Assembly: GCA_937893015.1 (NCBI GenBank) | Contig: CALBJX010000018.1 | Location: 1-14,549 of the forward strand | Direction of reading: 5' to 3' | Length of the DNA stretch: 14,549 bases | From: an uncultured Verrucomicrobiales bacterium | GTDB lineage: Bacteria > Verrucomicrobiota > Verrucomicrobiia > Verrucomicrobiales > Akkermansiaceae | Part shown: positions 9,601-14,549 of the stretch, in pieces | Position numbering within the stretch: the first letter of the stretch is position 1 | Layout of the letters: each line of letters begins with the position of its first letter | Notes under the pieces: model-generated | What the model was told of the DNA's origin: nothing | The model's input: only the letters and a program-made list of their open reading frames with translations | The model's database searches: none | Position numbers and translations under genes: made by a program

Positions 9601-10248
9601 CAAAACAAATGCTCCGTCACGCTGGAGGACGTCGTTATCTCCGCCGATTCCAAGGTGCAGGGCGAGGGCCCCGCGAGCGGTAAGATGGGTGCGGATGCCA
9701 TCGCCAATGGTGCCACTGCCGCCTCCAATCAGACCGTGACCGCCACCATCCCCTCCAACCTGACGACAGGTTCCGTGACAATGACGGATGCCGATACGCG
9801 CATCAACACCACCCTCACGAAGGTGCAGAACGTGGTGAAGAACAATGTGCTGATTCAGGTGACGAAGGCCGACCAGCTCTCGCAGACGGATGTGGGCGGC
9901 AAGGGCCTCACGCTCGGTCTCACGCAGGAGACGCTGGAGAAGGCCACCGCCTCGGGCGCACGCTACCTCGCCATCCAAGTGAGCGACAGCGGCCGCTTCC
10001 TCTATGAGAAGGAGGCCATGCTGGAGTCCGTGAAGCTGACGGACCACAACGGCGTCACCTATGTGAACCCCGCGTATGACTACAAGGTTGTCTCCTCCAA
10101 GGAGGTGGCGGAATTCCTCGGCGTGGCTCAATCGGAAGTCTCCGACACGCTCCTCTACATCGAGGTGAGCGAGATGCCCGAGCCGACGACCACGGCCCTC
10201 TCCCTGCTCGCCCTCGCGGCCCTCATGGCGCGCCGCAAGCGCCAATGA
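3658..10248 (+). CDS. Giant secreted PEP-CTERM protein with autotransporter-type beta-strand repeats
   Basis: A 2196-residue surface protein. Residues 1-30 form a signal peptide (Lys near the start, hydrophobic core, AEA cleavage site). Residues about 40-150 are Ala/Glu-rich and probably helical; about 155-295 is a low-complexity Gly/Ser/Ala linker with a Glu run. The rest is Gly/Asn/Thr/Asp-rich and likely beta-solenoid. Two stretches match the autotransporter-associated repeat (PATR): about 374-425, with GSGILVMANGGNSYSGG, and about 1257-1305, with GTGALVLLTENSYSGG. The last 24 residues are a PEP-CTERM signal: PEP at 2174-2176, a hydrophobic helix, then RRKR. No beta-barrel is seen, so it is not a true autotransporter. 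I chose ATG 3658, which begins a clean signal peptide; the in-frame TTG at 3637 is unlikely. It is monocistronic, with its own promoter and terminator. Exosortase-dependent anchoring is inferred; an adhesive or structural role is a guess. Confidence 0.93.
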   Translation: MNASIKETFSLLWRSCLTALFAIAALPAEAQDTAAREGADETEARQPHLASSRGARAKAMANSLVAGGMEPKTALKYAYAALAAEARGEGKAEELLAQVVANISPAELEALLSDKELVELLATEERSKSLADTWAAMAEKVAARWRNDETQTFGRAASGGSGGSGSAAHRQMNSVWWLENFSGSILQNEVAAPAFMPPPSPTGMKYGKPVKKEQQQTAATTALALEEEEEKTLATLNTAADVMTASAPALASAGGFGSAGGGSMAPARLNAAPADGTREVIPTMTWKGDPAALTDGVSATFNNDSTGKNYLDVTLTDVWRPYEIIVNDAGITQTNRLPMDKSNSLAKIAYAFNGSGSIGDYTDDNGTLHHTSVTKQGSGILVMANGGNSYSGGTDVQQGVVYVADQGALGTGEVTLHDGTALWVNYAWNRDFGSSFRNPVVSNTINLSGESGKAVSATVSYGDFPYQKVLGNDSSRIWRNLYLTGGIAGNADSHLLLQSYNSRYGSSNYKTDRIHLGGAQVEMRGELWYGGFILNRSEALTEDERFYGTITLGNRVNTSSLTVDNLNASTGRESGAVKLVLSDDVLEYATLDATREWKWCQESTGYGDNNKLLLTGVYAGGSITPTASEALQKAYAAAGGTASNYSQYGLHQTHSNTILISDNSKIGELKADLLGVTQDSYRDAIEWSEALEVGMVRVATLEEKATLTLGKEGSTAASWFSGTVGFENLLCDFDGDGKDTMTKANMNGLSDTPTTKVAINLVKVGDNTQYIHSAKLHNLDVQGGTLGFNNVQLVNNLTLSSGSTLQLGVQNEQWKDAGTINLLVGDNSGDKHRFAVVTSSTDGKANDAPLSARVEGSLKLDNSTEVAFEVSTQAQSSGERMNIVPAWVYEGDSLQGQTDYLSSHSLLQVTAATQRTDAAKGGTLTLNNDTPISISGVNFLKENYHEDEGNKDKVYFLAAADKIAVNKNGVVGTASDFDTRVITLGYGYYGLISTIDGYGTYLGDTYSTYAEDNANYLGQDYLVMRVAADPTRSWTGSTKTASTTHGADVWTAAPEKTYQEYLDNTGKTPDSQWKENRAYTDGVSVKFGNLWMPADWQEYLDTTPGATVEDFKKLLTSNLVTKVEGTTFTEANGTPEGKGNGTTVTIAGIVNGQEGSTYDGVRMEGHSDHYEKVMIDGTVRPGYVTINSDFNLKQADGSYVTVQDDTNYVFTDYVDEHGVVHKGCIADASADTMKEIYGSLLGEDGSSTMLNDWKTGLSKGGTGALVLLTENSYSGGSTLHGGLTVMGNKWALGMEDPDNPAAGGGKVEMSYGAGLMADFLSKDAALGGVAGTMSETTLTNDLTITHMADYDNTKAKGDAQLFNRYDSILTANTLTSYDDAILTLRGVSLAEDDERARKEGDDRLFYTYAKYIITNPVKAQGTIRMAGYLYGNDGSLVDVNGDHYMNGDGKVQLTITGHKAGESYDVLWGHTTIDLSLNGGKENVLAIGTRIIPGKDGSVEINQDGATPLEVELHTLKDDGLSGHNARVINEASAGQMDGLDRTAYQVTLKLNPSEDASFSGDIGFGMGQNAEGAAMPSRGYISLVKSGAALQSVGNARLLDLTVNGTGLMHVQESLSARYISTTNAGAQHIHVGHVGDAVMSHTLTVGKDGILSFGNTLSSTSKLADNDPLKNLQPGEGLAQYGQSLSYVLLKDGATLTGSGNWYTEKCIAVAGGSSITFNTHNYSMDDTVSTDMAVYGDEGQRLLDAFDDSHIIWLQKGLSGENVTLNLVNEQMSAGATAEERGKATKNGYFITRDLNQYQYEKNSKGEWLYNGLGGSSTVNIGAQTILQSYESAAADTGLTYNVTGTDAALQFLDVKSDKLNTSGVTSYVHDATLAEGGRIILGGAVAANNDTLVNTDAANEDITADADVVITNKAGQTASVQNMAVKTVNQSKDGATYETTLYASGSSRAMVENAEMTAKQGKTLVQDTDINNTLVHLQNKCSVTLEDVVISADSKVQGEGPASGKMGADAIANGATAASNQTVTATIPSNLTTGSVTMTDADTRINTTLTKVQNVVKNNVLIQVTKADQLSQTDVGGKGLTLGLTQETLEKATASGARYLAIQVSDSGRFLYEKEAMLESVKLTDHNGVTYVNPAYDYKVVSSKEVAEFLGVAQSEVSDTLLYIEVSEMPEPTTTALSLLALAALMARRKRQ

Positions 10249-10250
10249 GC

Positions 10251-10269
10251 GATTTGCGGGGATGTACGA
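10251..10269 (+). repeat. 3'-end element copy after the PEP-CTERM gene
   Basis: GATTTGCGGGGATGTACGA begins two bases after the stop codon and matches the sequence after the epsI-like gene (14507-14525) at 17 of 19 positions. It is the head of the element that elsewhere continues into TACGATG heptads. Here it runs directly into the terminator hairpin instead. CCGCAA (10233-10238) can pair with TTGCGG (10254-10259) across the stop codon. Confidence 0.7.
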
Positions 10270-10272
10270 AGG

Positions 10273-10308
10273 ACAAAACGCGTGGGAAGTAATTCCCACG
10301 CGTTTTGT
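10273..10308. terminator. Bidirectional terminator between PEP-CTERM and ankyrin genes
   Basis: ACAAAACGCGTGGGAA (10273-10288) and its perfect complement (10293-10308) form a 16-base stem with a 4-base loop, GTAA. The outer stem is A4 on one side and T4 on the other, giving a short U tract in both directions. It lies 25 bases after the plus-strand stop and 20 bases beyond the minus-strand stop, exactly between convergent genes. Confidence 0.9.
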
Positions 10309-10318
10309 ACATTGTACT
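10307..10318 (-). repeat. Degenerate heptad copy after the ankyrin gene
   Basis: On the minus strand AGTACAATGTAC follows the ankyrin stop codon and differs by one base from AGTACGATGTAC of the ftsZ array. It overlaps the terminator's outer edge. The ankyrin stop context, TCCCCGACAAATGAGC, also matches the ftsZ stop context at 15 of 16 bases. This is a weak copy that only makes sense alongside the others. Confidence 0.45.
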
Positions 10319-10328
10319 TACTAGCTGC

Positions 10329-11540
10329 TCATTTGTCGGGGAGCTCGGCTCCGTGGCTGCGGAGAAGCTCGCGGATGCGCCGCATCTTTTCGGCGTCCTC
10401 ATCGCTCATGCTGTCGCGTTGCAGCTCGTGCTCCACGCACTCAAGGGCGGTGCCGGGGCTGTTCCGCCATGCGCCCTCCTCATCTTCCTCGTCGGGGATT
10501 CGGGTGTTGGGGTCAGCGCCCTGCTTCAACATCCACGCGACGAAATCAGGATTGCCGGAACGGACGGCCGAGATGAGCGGGAGGCTGTCGCCCACGGGGG
10601 CGTTGAGGTCCGTCTTCAGGCAGCCGAGCCCCTGCAATTGCTCCGCCAGCTCCACGGCATGCGGCATCTTGCCGATGCTGTACAACAGGCTGTGGCCGTA
10701 CTCGCCGTGCAGGTCGGGGCGGTAGCCGAGTGCCAAGCCCGTGCGCAGCAGCTCTTCGCCTTGTGCCGGGTCCTTTTCCTGCATCTCGTTGATATAGAGG
10801 AGCGCCAGATGCCACAAGTAGTCCCGCTGCGGACATTTTTCCCAGTCCGCGCCGTGTTGACAGAGCAGGGTCAGGTCGGCGATGCGTTCCGCGGGGCTTG
10901 CCTCGCTGTTCAGCAGCAGGAAACTCAGCGCCGTCATCTCCGCGACGGGCCCTTCCGTTCGGCGGAATACCTGATTCGGGTCGCAACCATGCTCCAGCAG
11001 GTAGCATGCCCAATCGGAACGGTGCATATCCAAGGCCGCCATGAGCAGGGTGAACCCCTCGTCATTCGCCACATCCGCACGGCCTTCCTCCGCCGCACGG
11101 CAAATCACTTCCCGCCGAGGCTGCCCCATCTTCTTCATCGCATAGGGCGGGAGGAAACGCTTCAGAAAGGGGTATTCGACATGGCGGTGATAGGCGTGTT
11201 CCAACCGCGTCCCCCATGTGGGCCTCGACTCCCCGTCCCGCCACTCAAATGTCCCGCAGTGGCGCCCCAGGCTCTCATGAAATAGGAGCAAGGTTGCCAC
11301 GTATGTTCTCACCTGAGCCTCCGTTTCCGCCGAGCACAGCTGCTCATCCATGCCGCGCAGCACCGCTTGCAGCTCCGGGTCGCGGCACTCAGAAACGCCC
11401 GCATCACCCATCCGCCAGCCGAAGAGCCACCACGCACCGCCCGCCCCCGCCACGGCGGCAAGCAACAAAAGCGCGGCGCACGACCAAGCAAAGACGCGGC
11501 AAAGACGCGAGAACGAAGGCATACGAAAAGGAGAGTGCAT
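10329..11540 (-). CDS. Membrane-anchored ankyrin-repeat protein
   Basis: With ATG at 11540 the product has 403 residues. A basic N-terminus and one hydrophobic helix (about residues 20-42) predict a signal anchor, with the rest in the periplasm or held at the membrane. Ankyrin-type helices are visible at about 158-192 (DEGFTLLMAAL then LLEHGCDPN) and 316-347 (DSLPLISAV then MLKQGADPN). A last partial unit lies at about 364-400 (LLRSHGAEL). The middle is degenerate and may hold further diverged repeats. Ankyrin repeats bind proteins; no catalytic domain or partner can be named. The start is uncertain: in-frame ATGs lie at 11579, 11540 and 11522, none with a Shine-Dalgarno. A TATGAT-like box overlapping the first favours the later two. 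It faces the giant PEP-CTERM gene and is probably transcribed alone, since the prs terminator lies upstream. Confidence 0.85.
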   Translation of the reverse strand: MHSPFRMPSFSRLCRVFAWSCAALLLLAAVAGAGGAWWLFGWRMGDAGVSECRDPELQAVLRGMDEQLCSAETEAQVRTYVATLLLFHESLGRHCGTFEWRDGESRPTWGTRLEHAYHRHVEYPFLKRFLPPYAMKKMGQPRREVICRAAEEGRADVANDEGFTLLMAALDMHRSDWACYLLEHGCDPNQVFRRTEGPVAEMTALSFLLLNSEASPAERIADLTLLCQHGADWEKCPQRDYLWHLALLYINEMQEKDPAQGEELLRTGLALGYRPDLHGEYGHSLLYSIGKMPHAVELAEQLQGLGCLKTDLNAPVGDSLPLISAVRSGNPDFVAWMLKQGADPNTRIPDEEDEEGAWRNSPGTALECVEHELQRDSMSDEDAEKMRRIRELLRSHGAELPDK

Positions 11541-11691
11541 ACGCGAATAGGGGTTACGGATCGGGTGATTCCATATCATATAAGCGCATTCATCCGCATC
11601 GTGCGCCGCTTTTTCTCATCATAGCGAAAAAAGGAGCGGAGACAAGGAAAAAAGGGGGAGCGGGGATCTCATATCCTGCCGGAAAAGCATC

Positions 11692-11723
11692 GGCAAGAGG
11701 GAACGGACAAATCCCTCTTTGCC
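11692..11723. terminator. Second hairpin downstream of prs, possible backup terminator
   Basis: GGCAAGAGGGA (11692-11702) pairs with TCCCTCTTTGCC (11712-11723), an 11-base stem with one bulged T and a 9-base loop. Read on the minus strand it follows the main prs terminator and is trailed by a short T run. It could be a second terminator or a structure in the region before the ankyrin gene. The rest of 11580-11691 is purine-rich with no gene that I can support. Confidence 0.4.
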
Positions 11724-11733
11724 AAGAGAAAGC

Positions 11734-11765
11734 AAAAAGCCTCGACCCGGCAGGTCGAGGCTTTT
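11734..11765. terminator. Rho-independent terminator of prs
   Basis: GCCTCGACC (11739-11747) and GGTCGAGGC (11753-11761) form a perfect 9-base GC-rich stem with a 5-base loop. It is flanked by A5 (11734-11738) and T4 (11762-11765). Read on the minus strand it ends 22 bases after the prs stop and is followed by five U residues, a textbook intrinsic terminator. Confidence 0.93.
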
Positions 11766-11786
11766 GATGCGTTCCGTCGCTGTTCG

Positions 11787-12716
11787 TTACAGGTCGAACA
11801 GGTGGGTGACGGAGGTGTTGTTGTGAATATTGGAGATGGCGCGGGCCAGCAGGGGAGCGATGCTCACGGTGTCCACCTGATCGCCGTAGGCCATGGGGAC
11901 GGAGTCGGAGCAGAGGAGGCGCTCGATGGGGCTGTTGGCGAGGCGGGTGCGGGCCTTCTCGTTGAGCACGCCGTGGGAGACGGCGGCGAAGATGCGGGCG
12001 GCGCCGTGCTGCTTGAGCACCTCGGCAGCGGCGCAGAGCGTGCCGCCGGATTCCGTCATGTCATCCACCATCAGCACGTCCTTGCCTTCCACATCGCCGA
12101 TGACGGCGTGGGCGTTCACCTCTGTGGCGGAGATGCGCTGCTTGGCCACGATGGCCAGCTCCGTGCCGAGGATGTTGGCGTAGGATTTGGCGTTCTTCAC
12201 GCCGCCGATGTCGGGGGAGACGACGACAAGGTTGTTCATGTCCTTCACATAGTTGGCCTTGAGGTGCTTCACCAGCACGGGCACGGAGTGAAGGTGATCC
12301 ACGGGAATCTCGAAGAAGCCCTGAATCTGGGCGGCGTGCAGGTCCATGGTGAGCACGCGGTTCACCCCGGCAGCCGTCAGCAGGTTGGCGACGAGCTTGG
12401 AGGTGATGGGCACTCTGGGCTTGTCCTTGCGGTCCTGGCGGGCGTAGCCGTAGAAGGGCATCACGGCGGTGATGCGCTCCGCACTGGCGCGGCGCACGGC
12501 GTCCACCATCACGAGCAGCTCCATGAGGTTGTGGTTCGTGGGCGGGCAGGTCGGCTGGACGATGAAGACATCCTCACCGCGGATGGACTCTTGGATTTGG
12601 ACAAAACTCTCGCCGTCGGGGAAGGCGTTGACCTGAGCTTCGCAAAGATGGAGACCCATCTCCTTAGCGATGTTCTTGGCCAGCTCCGGATGTGCAGTAC
12701 CGCTGATGATTTTCAT
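11787..12716 (-). CDS. prs: Ribose-phosphate pyrophosphokinase (PRPP synthetase)
   Basis: Cytoplasmic enzyme transferring pyrophosphate from ATP to ribose 5-phosphate to make PRPP, the precursor of purines, pyrimidines, NAD, histidine and tryptophan. At 309 residues it has the normal class I length. Visible motifs are FPDGE (32-36), YARQDRK (91-97) and the signature DLHAAQIQGFFEIPVDHL (125-142). Also present are VSPDIGGVKNA (167-177), the flexible catalytic loop with Lys192 and Arg194, and the PRPP-binding loop VDDMTESGGTL (217-227). Common bacterial forms read VDDM-IDTAGTL there, so this is a mild variant. The ATG at 12716 follows a T6-containing pyrimidine tract with no Shine-Dalgarno. It is divergent from the exosortase gene and has its own terminator. 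Nothing links it functionally to its neighbours. Confidence 0.97.
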   Translation of the reverse strand: MKIISGTAHPELAKNIAKEMGLHLCEAQVNAFPDGESFVQIQESIRGEDVFIVQPTCPPTNHNLMELLVMVDAVRRASAERITAVMPFYGYARQDRKDKPRVPITSKLVANLLTAAGVNRVLTMDLHAAQIQGFFEIPVDHLHSVPVLVKHLKANYVKDMNNLVVVSPDIGGVKNAKSYANILGTELAIVAKQRISATEVNAHAVIGDVEGKDVLMVDDMTESGGTLCAAAEVLKQHGAARIFAAVSHGVLNEKARTRLANSPIERLLCSDSVPMAYGDQVDTVSIAPLLARAISNIHNNTSVTHLFDL

Positions 12717-12746
12717 GTGCAGAAAAAAGTGAGTGCGCGACTATTC

Positions 12747-12776
12747 TTGACATTTTTCGGCAAAATGCAATACTAA
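12747..12776 (+). promoter_or_regulatory. Predicted sigma70-type promoter of the exosortase operon
   Basis: A perfect TTGACA (12747-12752) is followed after 18 bases by TACTAA (12771-12776), a moderate -10. Transcription would start near 12783, giving a leader of about 20 bases that is mostly C5T8. The 87-base region to the divergent prs start must also hold the prs promoter. A weak TTGCAT/AAGAAT pair on the minus strand would overlap this one. Confidence 0.55.
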
Positions 12777-12803
12777 AAGCACATTCACCCCCTTTTTTTT
12801 ACG

Positions 12804-13781
12804 ATGACCGAACCGAACCCGAACGCCCCACGCCTGATTTTCGGGCTTTCGCAGAGTGCCGCCGCGGGGGCCTTGCTCTTCCTCCTGTGCATGGTGGTGT
12901 ACCTTTGCGGGCTGCATCCGTACAACATCATGGATGTGGCACACAACGCCTGCTCGTGGCTGTACAAGGCGTGGAACCACGATAATGACCTGGAGCATGG
13001 TTGGATGGTGCCGCTCATCGCCCTCTATCTGCTGCGCCACGCCTGCCTGAGCCTCAAGGGCAAGCCCGCGGCAGGCAGTCTGCACGGCCTGTGGCCCACG
13101 GCGCTCGGGGCGATTCTCTGGATTGTCGCCGTGCGCACGCACCAGGCGCGCGTGGCTATCGTGGCGCTGCCCATCGTGCTCTCGGGCTTCGTGTGGTGCT
13201 ACTGGGGCGGCCGTGCCATGCTGAAGTGCGCGTTCCCCTTCTTCTTCCTCTGGCTCTGCGTGCCGCTGCCCGGCTTCCAGCAGACCACCGTTCATCTCCA
13301 GCTCATCGCCGCCAAATGGGCGCACCTGCTGGCGGGGGTCTGCGGCGTGGAGACGATTTTGGAGGGCACGAACGTCTCCTCCGCCTCGGGCAACTGGGAT
13401 ACTTTTTCCATTGTGGGCGGCTGCTCGGGCATCCGTTCGCTCATGGCCCTGCTCATGATTTCCGCCGCGTGGGGCTACTTGGCCGATAAGCTCGCCTTCT
13501 GGAAACGTGCGCTGCTCGTGCTCAGTGCCCTGCCGATTGCCGTGGTGGGCAATGCCATCCGCGTGGCGAGCGTGTTCATCTGCGCGGAGTACGTGAGCGA
13601 GGCGTTCGCGGGCAAGACATGGCACGACTGGTCCGGGCTTGTCTTCTTCTTCCCCGCCTGCCTTGTGATGCTCGCCACCCTGCATGGGCTGCTCGCGGGT
13701 GAAATCTTTTTCCTGAAACGCCGCAAGGTCATTGTCCGCAAGGCCAACGATGAAACCGAACAAAAGGAGGACGCTCAATGA
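12804..13781 (+). CDS. Exosortase/archaeosortase family protein
   Basis: Exosortases are integral inner-membrane cysteine transpeptidases thought to recognise PEP-CTERM tails and cleave or anchor their carriers during export. The 325-residue product has about eight hydrophobic segments. The family's catalytic residues are visible: Cys207 in GGCSGIRSL (205-213), Arg253 in NAIRV (250-254) and His274 in TWHDWSG (272-278). The C-terminus is charged and cytoplasmic. The ATG at 12804 follows C5T8 with no Shine-Dalgarno. Its stop overlaps the start of the EpsI-like gene (ATGA), so translation is probably coupled. A candidate substrate with a PEP-CTERM tail lies 2.6 kb upstream on the same strand. 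The subfamily cannot be fixed by eye. Confidence 0.93.
   Translation: MTEPNPNAPRLIFGLSQSAAAGALLFLLCMVVYLCGLHPYNIMDVAHNACSWLYKAWNHDNDLEHGWMVPLIALYLLRHACLSLKGKPAAGSLHGLWPTALGAILWIVAVRTHQARVAIVALPIVLSGFVWCYWGGRAMLKCAFPFFFLWLCVPLPGFQQTTVHLQLIAAKWAHLLAGVCGVETILEGTNVSSASGNWDTFSIVGGCSGIRSLMALLMISAAWGYLADKLAFWKRALLVLSALPIAVVGNAIRVASVFICAEYVSEAFAGKTWHDWSGLVFFFPACLVMLATLHGLLAGEIFFLKRRKVIVRKANDETEQKEDAQ
13765..13770 (+). promoter_or_regulatory. Strong Shine-Dalgarno of the EpsI-like gene
   Basis: AGGAGG lies 7 bases before the ATG at 13778, inside the end of the exosortase gene. It is the only perfect Shine-Dalgarno before any gene here and fixes this start. Confidence 0.9.
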
Positions 13782-14491
13782 AACAGCTCATCCGCGCTCT
13801 GATTCCCGCCGCCGTGCTTGTTGCCATGCTCGGCATGATTGCCCTGTTGCCGCAGAAGGATGTGCTGGTGGAAGCATCCATCTCTCCCGATATGCCCACG
13901 GGCAGCGAGCTTGCGGGCTGGTATGGGCAAAAGACGCAGGAGTCCGAGGCCGAGCGCCAGATTCTTGCGGCTGACACAAAGTTCAGCAAGGTCAACTACC
14001 GCGCGGCAAGCTTGGATGATTTCAGCTTCTCCGACAGCCGCGCACCCATCATCGATGCCTCCATCGTCTTCTCGGGGCAGGATATGAACGCCTCCATCCA
14101 CCGCCCGGAGCTCTGCCTGCCCTCGCAGGGCTTCCGCAATCTCACGGGCCGCCCCGCCACGATTGAGCTTGCCAACGGCAAGACGCTGGCCTTCACCCGC
14201 CTGTCCTCCGAGCGCCCTCGCTCCGAGAAGCGCGGGGACTCCCTGCATTTCATCCACTATTATATTTTCGTCGGCAAGGGGCACATCAAATCCACCCACC
14301 TGCAGCGCGTGATGCAGGACATGTACGACCGCCTCTTTACAGGCACCGTGGAGCGTTGGGCCTACTTCCAGGTCGGTACCTACTGGGGGGAGGATATCGG
14401 TATCTCAGAGGAGGAGGCCGATCGCAGCATCCGCCGCCTCGTCTCTTCCTTGCTTCCCCGCATCATCATGTGGCAGGACATGGAGAAGTGA
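13778..14491 (+). CDS. Exosortase-associated EpsI-like protein (DUF3485)
   Basis: EpsI-like proteins are encoded beside, or fused to, exosortases and are thought to assist them in the periplasm; the exact reaction is not established. The 237-residue product has one N-terminal transmembrane segment (about 6-24) and a soluble domain outside. The hallmark is HRPELCLPSQGF (108-119), matching the family's His-x-Pro-Glu-x-Cys-Leu-Pro-x-x-Gly pattern, with Cys113 conserved. A second conserved-looking stretch, HFIHYYIFVGKG, lies in the middle. It overlaps the exosortase stop by four bases and has its own perfect Shine-Dalgarno, so the two should be made in fixed ratio. No glycosyltransferase or polysaccharide genes follow within the window, unlike classical eps clusters. 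Confidence 0.9.
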   Translation: MKQLIRALIPAAVLVAMLGMIALLPQKDVLVEASISPDMPTGSELAGWYGQKTQESEAERQILAADTKFSKVNYRAASLDDFSFSDSRAPIIDASIVFSGQDMNASIHRPELCLPSQGFRNLTGRPATIELANGKTLAFTRLSSERPRSEKRGDSLHFIHYYIFVGKGHIKSTHLQRVMQDMYDRLFTGTVERWAYFQVGTYWGEDIGISEEEADRSIRRLVSSLLPRIIMWQDMEK

Positions 14492-14496
14492 GGCCG

Positions 14497-14549
14497 ACAA
14501 ATCGTGGATTTGTAGGGATGTACGATTTACGATGTACGATGTACGAAGT
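14497..14549 (+). repeat. Stop-proximal hairpin and (TACGATG)n array after the EpsI-like gene
   Basis: Five bases past the stop, ACAAATC (14497-14503) and GATTTGT (14507-14513) can pair as an AT-rich hairpin. GATTTGTAGGGATGTACGA (14507-14525) matches the sequence after the PEP-CTERM gene at 17 of 19 bases. From 14518 to the window end run the heptads ATGTACG, ATTTACG, ATGTACG, ATGTACG, AAGT. These match the ftsZ array at 30 of 32 bases in inverted orientation. No ordinary GC-rich terminator is visible before the window ends. Confidence 0.85.

Noticed and set aside
3658..10248. Calling the giant protein a classical type V autotransporter
   Set aside because: It has PATR-type repeats but ends in a PEP-CTERM tail, with no C-terminal beta-barrel domain.
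5548..10299. A 1583-codon open frame antisense to the giant PEP-CTERM gene
   Set aside because: It is His/Gly/Val-rich with no domain and mirrors the GC-biased codons of the real gene, which has a signal peptide, repeats and a sorting tail. It is a codon-bias shadow.
11216..11767. A plus-strand frame running through the ankyrin N-terminus into the prs terminator
   Set aside because: The product is Arg/Pro/Ala-rich without motifs and its last codons lie inside a terminator hairpin.
12741..13778. A 345-codon minus-strand frame opposite the exosortase
   Set aside because: It is low-complexity His/Gln/Arg-rich, while the plus-strand product has the exosortase Cys, Arg and His motifs.
1..14549. 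tRNA, rRNA, insertion sequences, integrase or phage genes
   Set aside because: No cloverleaf, rRNA-like segment, transposase or recombinase motif was seen on either strand.

Overview
The window looks like chromosomal DNA of a GC-rich Verrucomicrobiota bacterium, most likely Akkermansia or a close relative. This is inferred from a giant PEP-CTERM protein with autotransporter-type beta-strand repeats, an exosortase plus EpsI-like pair, a divergent ftsA-ftsZ pair detached from the murein (dcw) genes, and mostly absent Shine-Dalgarno sequences. No species-level marker is present, so the genus is a guess.

Layout. (1) 53-3381, minus strand: a small secreted protein of unknown function, then ftsA, then ftsZ, closely spaced and probably one transcription unit for cell division. 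(2) 3382-3657: a divergent intergenic region with a predicted promoter on each strand and a long inverted repeat in the leader of the next gene. (3) 3658-10248, plus strand: one 2196-residue secreted protein with PATR-type repeats and a C-terminal PEP-CTERM sorting signal. (4) 10249-10328: a perfect bidirectional terminator hairpin between convergent genes. (5) 10329-11540, minus: a membrane-anchored ankyrin-repeat protein. (6) 11787-12716, minus: prs, PRPP synthetase, with a strong terminator. (7) 12804-14491, plus: a predicted sigma70 promoter followed by a translationally coupled exosortase and EpsI-like (DUF3485) pair.

How the genes work together. FtsA and FtsZ form the membrane-tethered division ring. 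The giant PEP-CTERM protein is a natural candidate substrate of the exosortase encoded 2.6 kb downstream, with the EpsI-like protein as accessory factor. Prs is housekeeping nucleotide metabolism. The ankyrin and small secreted proteins have no assignable role.

The most unusual feature is not a gene. The 3' ends of ftsZ, the PEP-CTERM gene and the epsI-like gene carry a similar element: a short hairpin at the stop codon, then GATTTGT, then ATGTACGA or a period-7 TACGATG array. It always reads in the sense direction of the upstream gene, and a degenerate copy follows the ankyrin gene. The other recurring oddity is a pyrimidine tract in place of a Shine-Dalgarno sequence ahead of most genes, while the internal epsI-like gene has a perfect AGGAGG.
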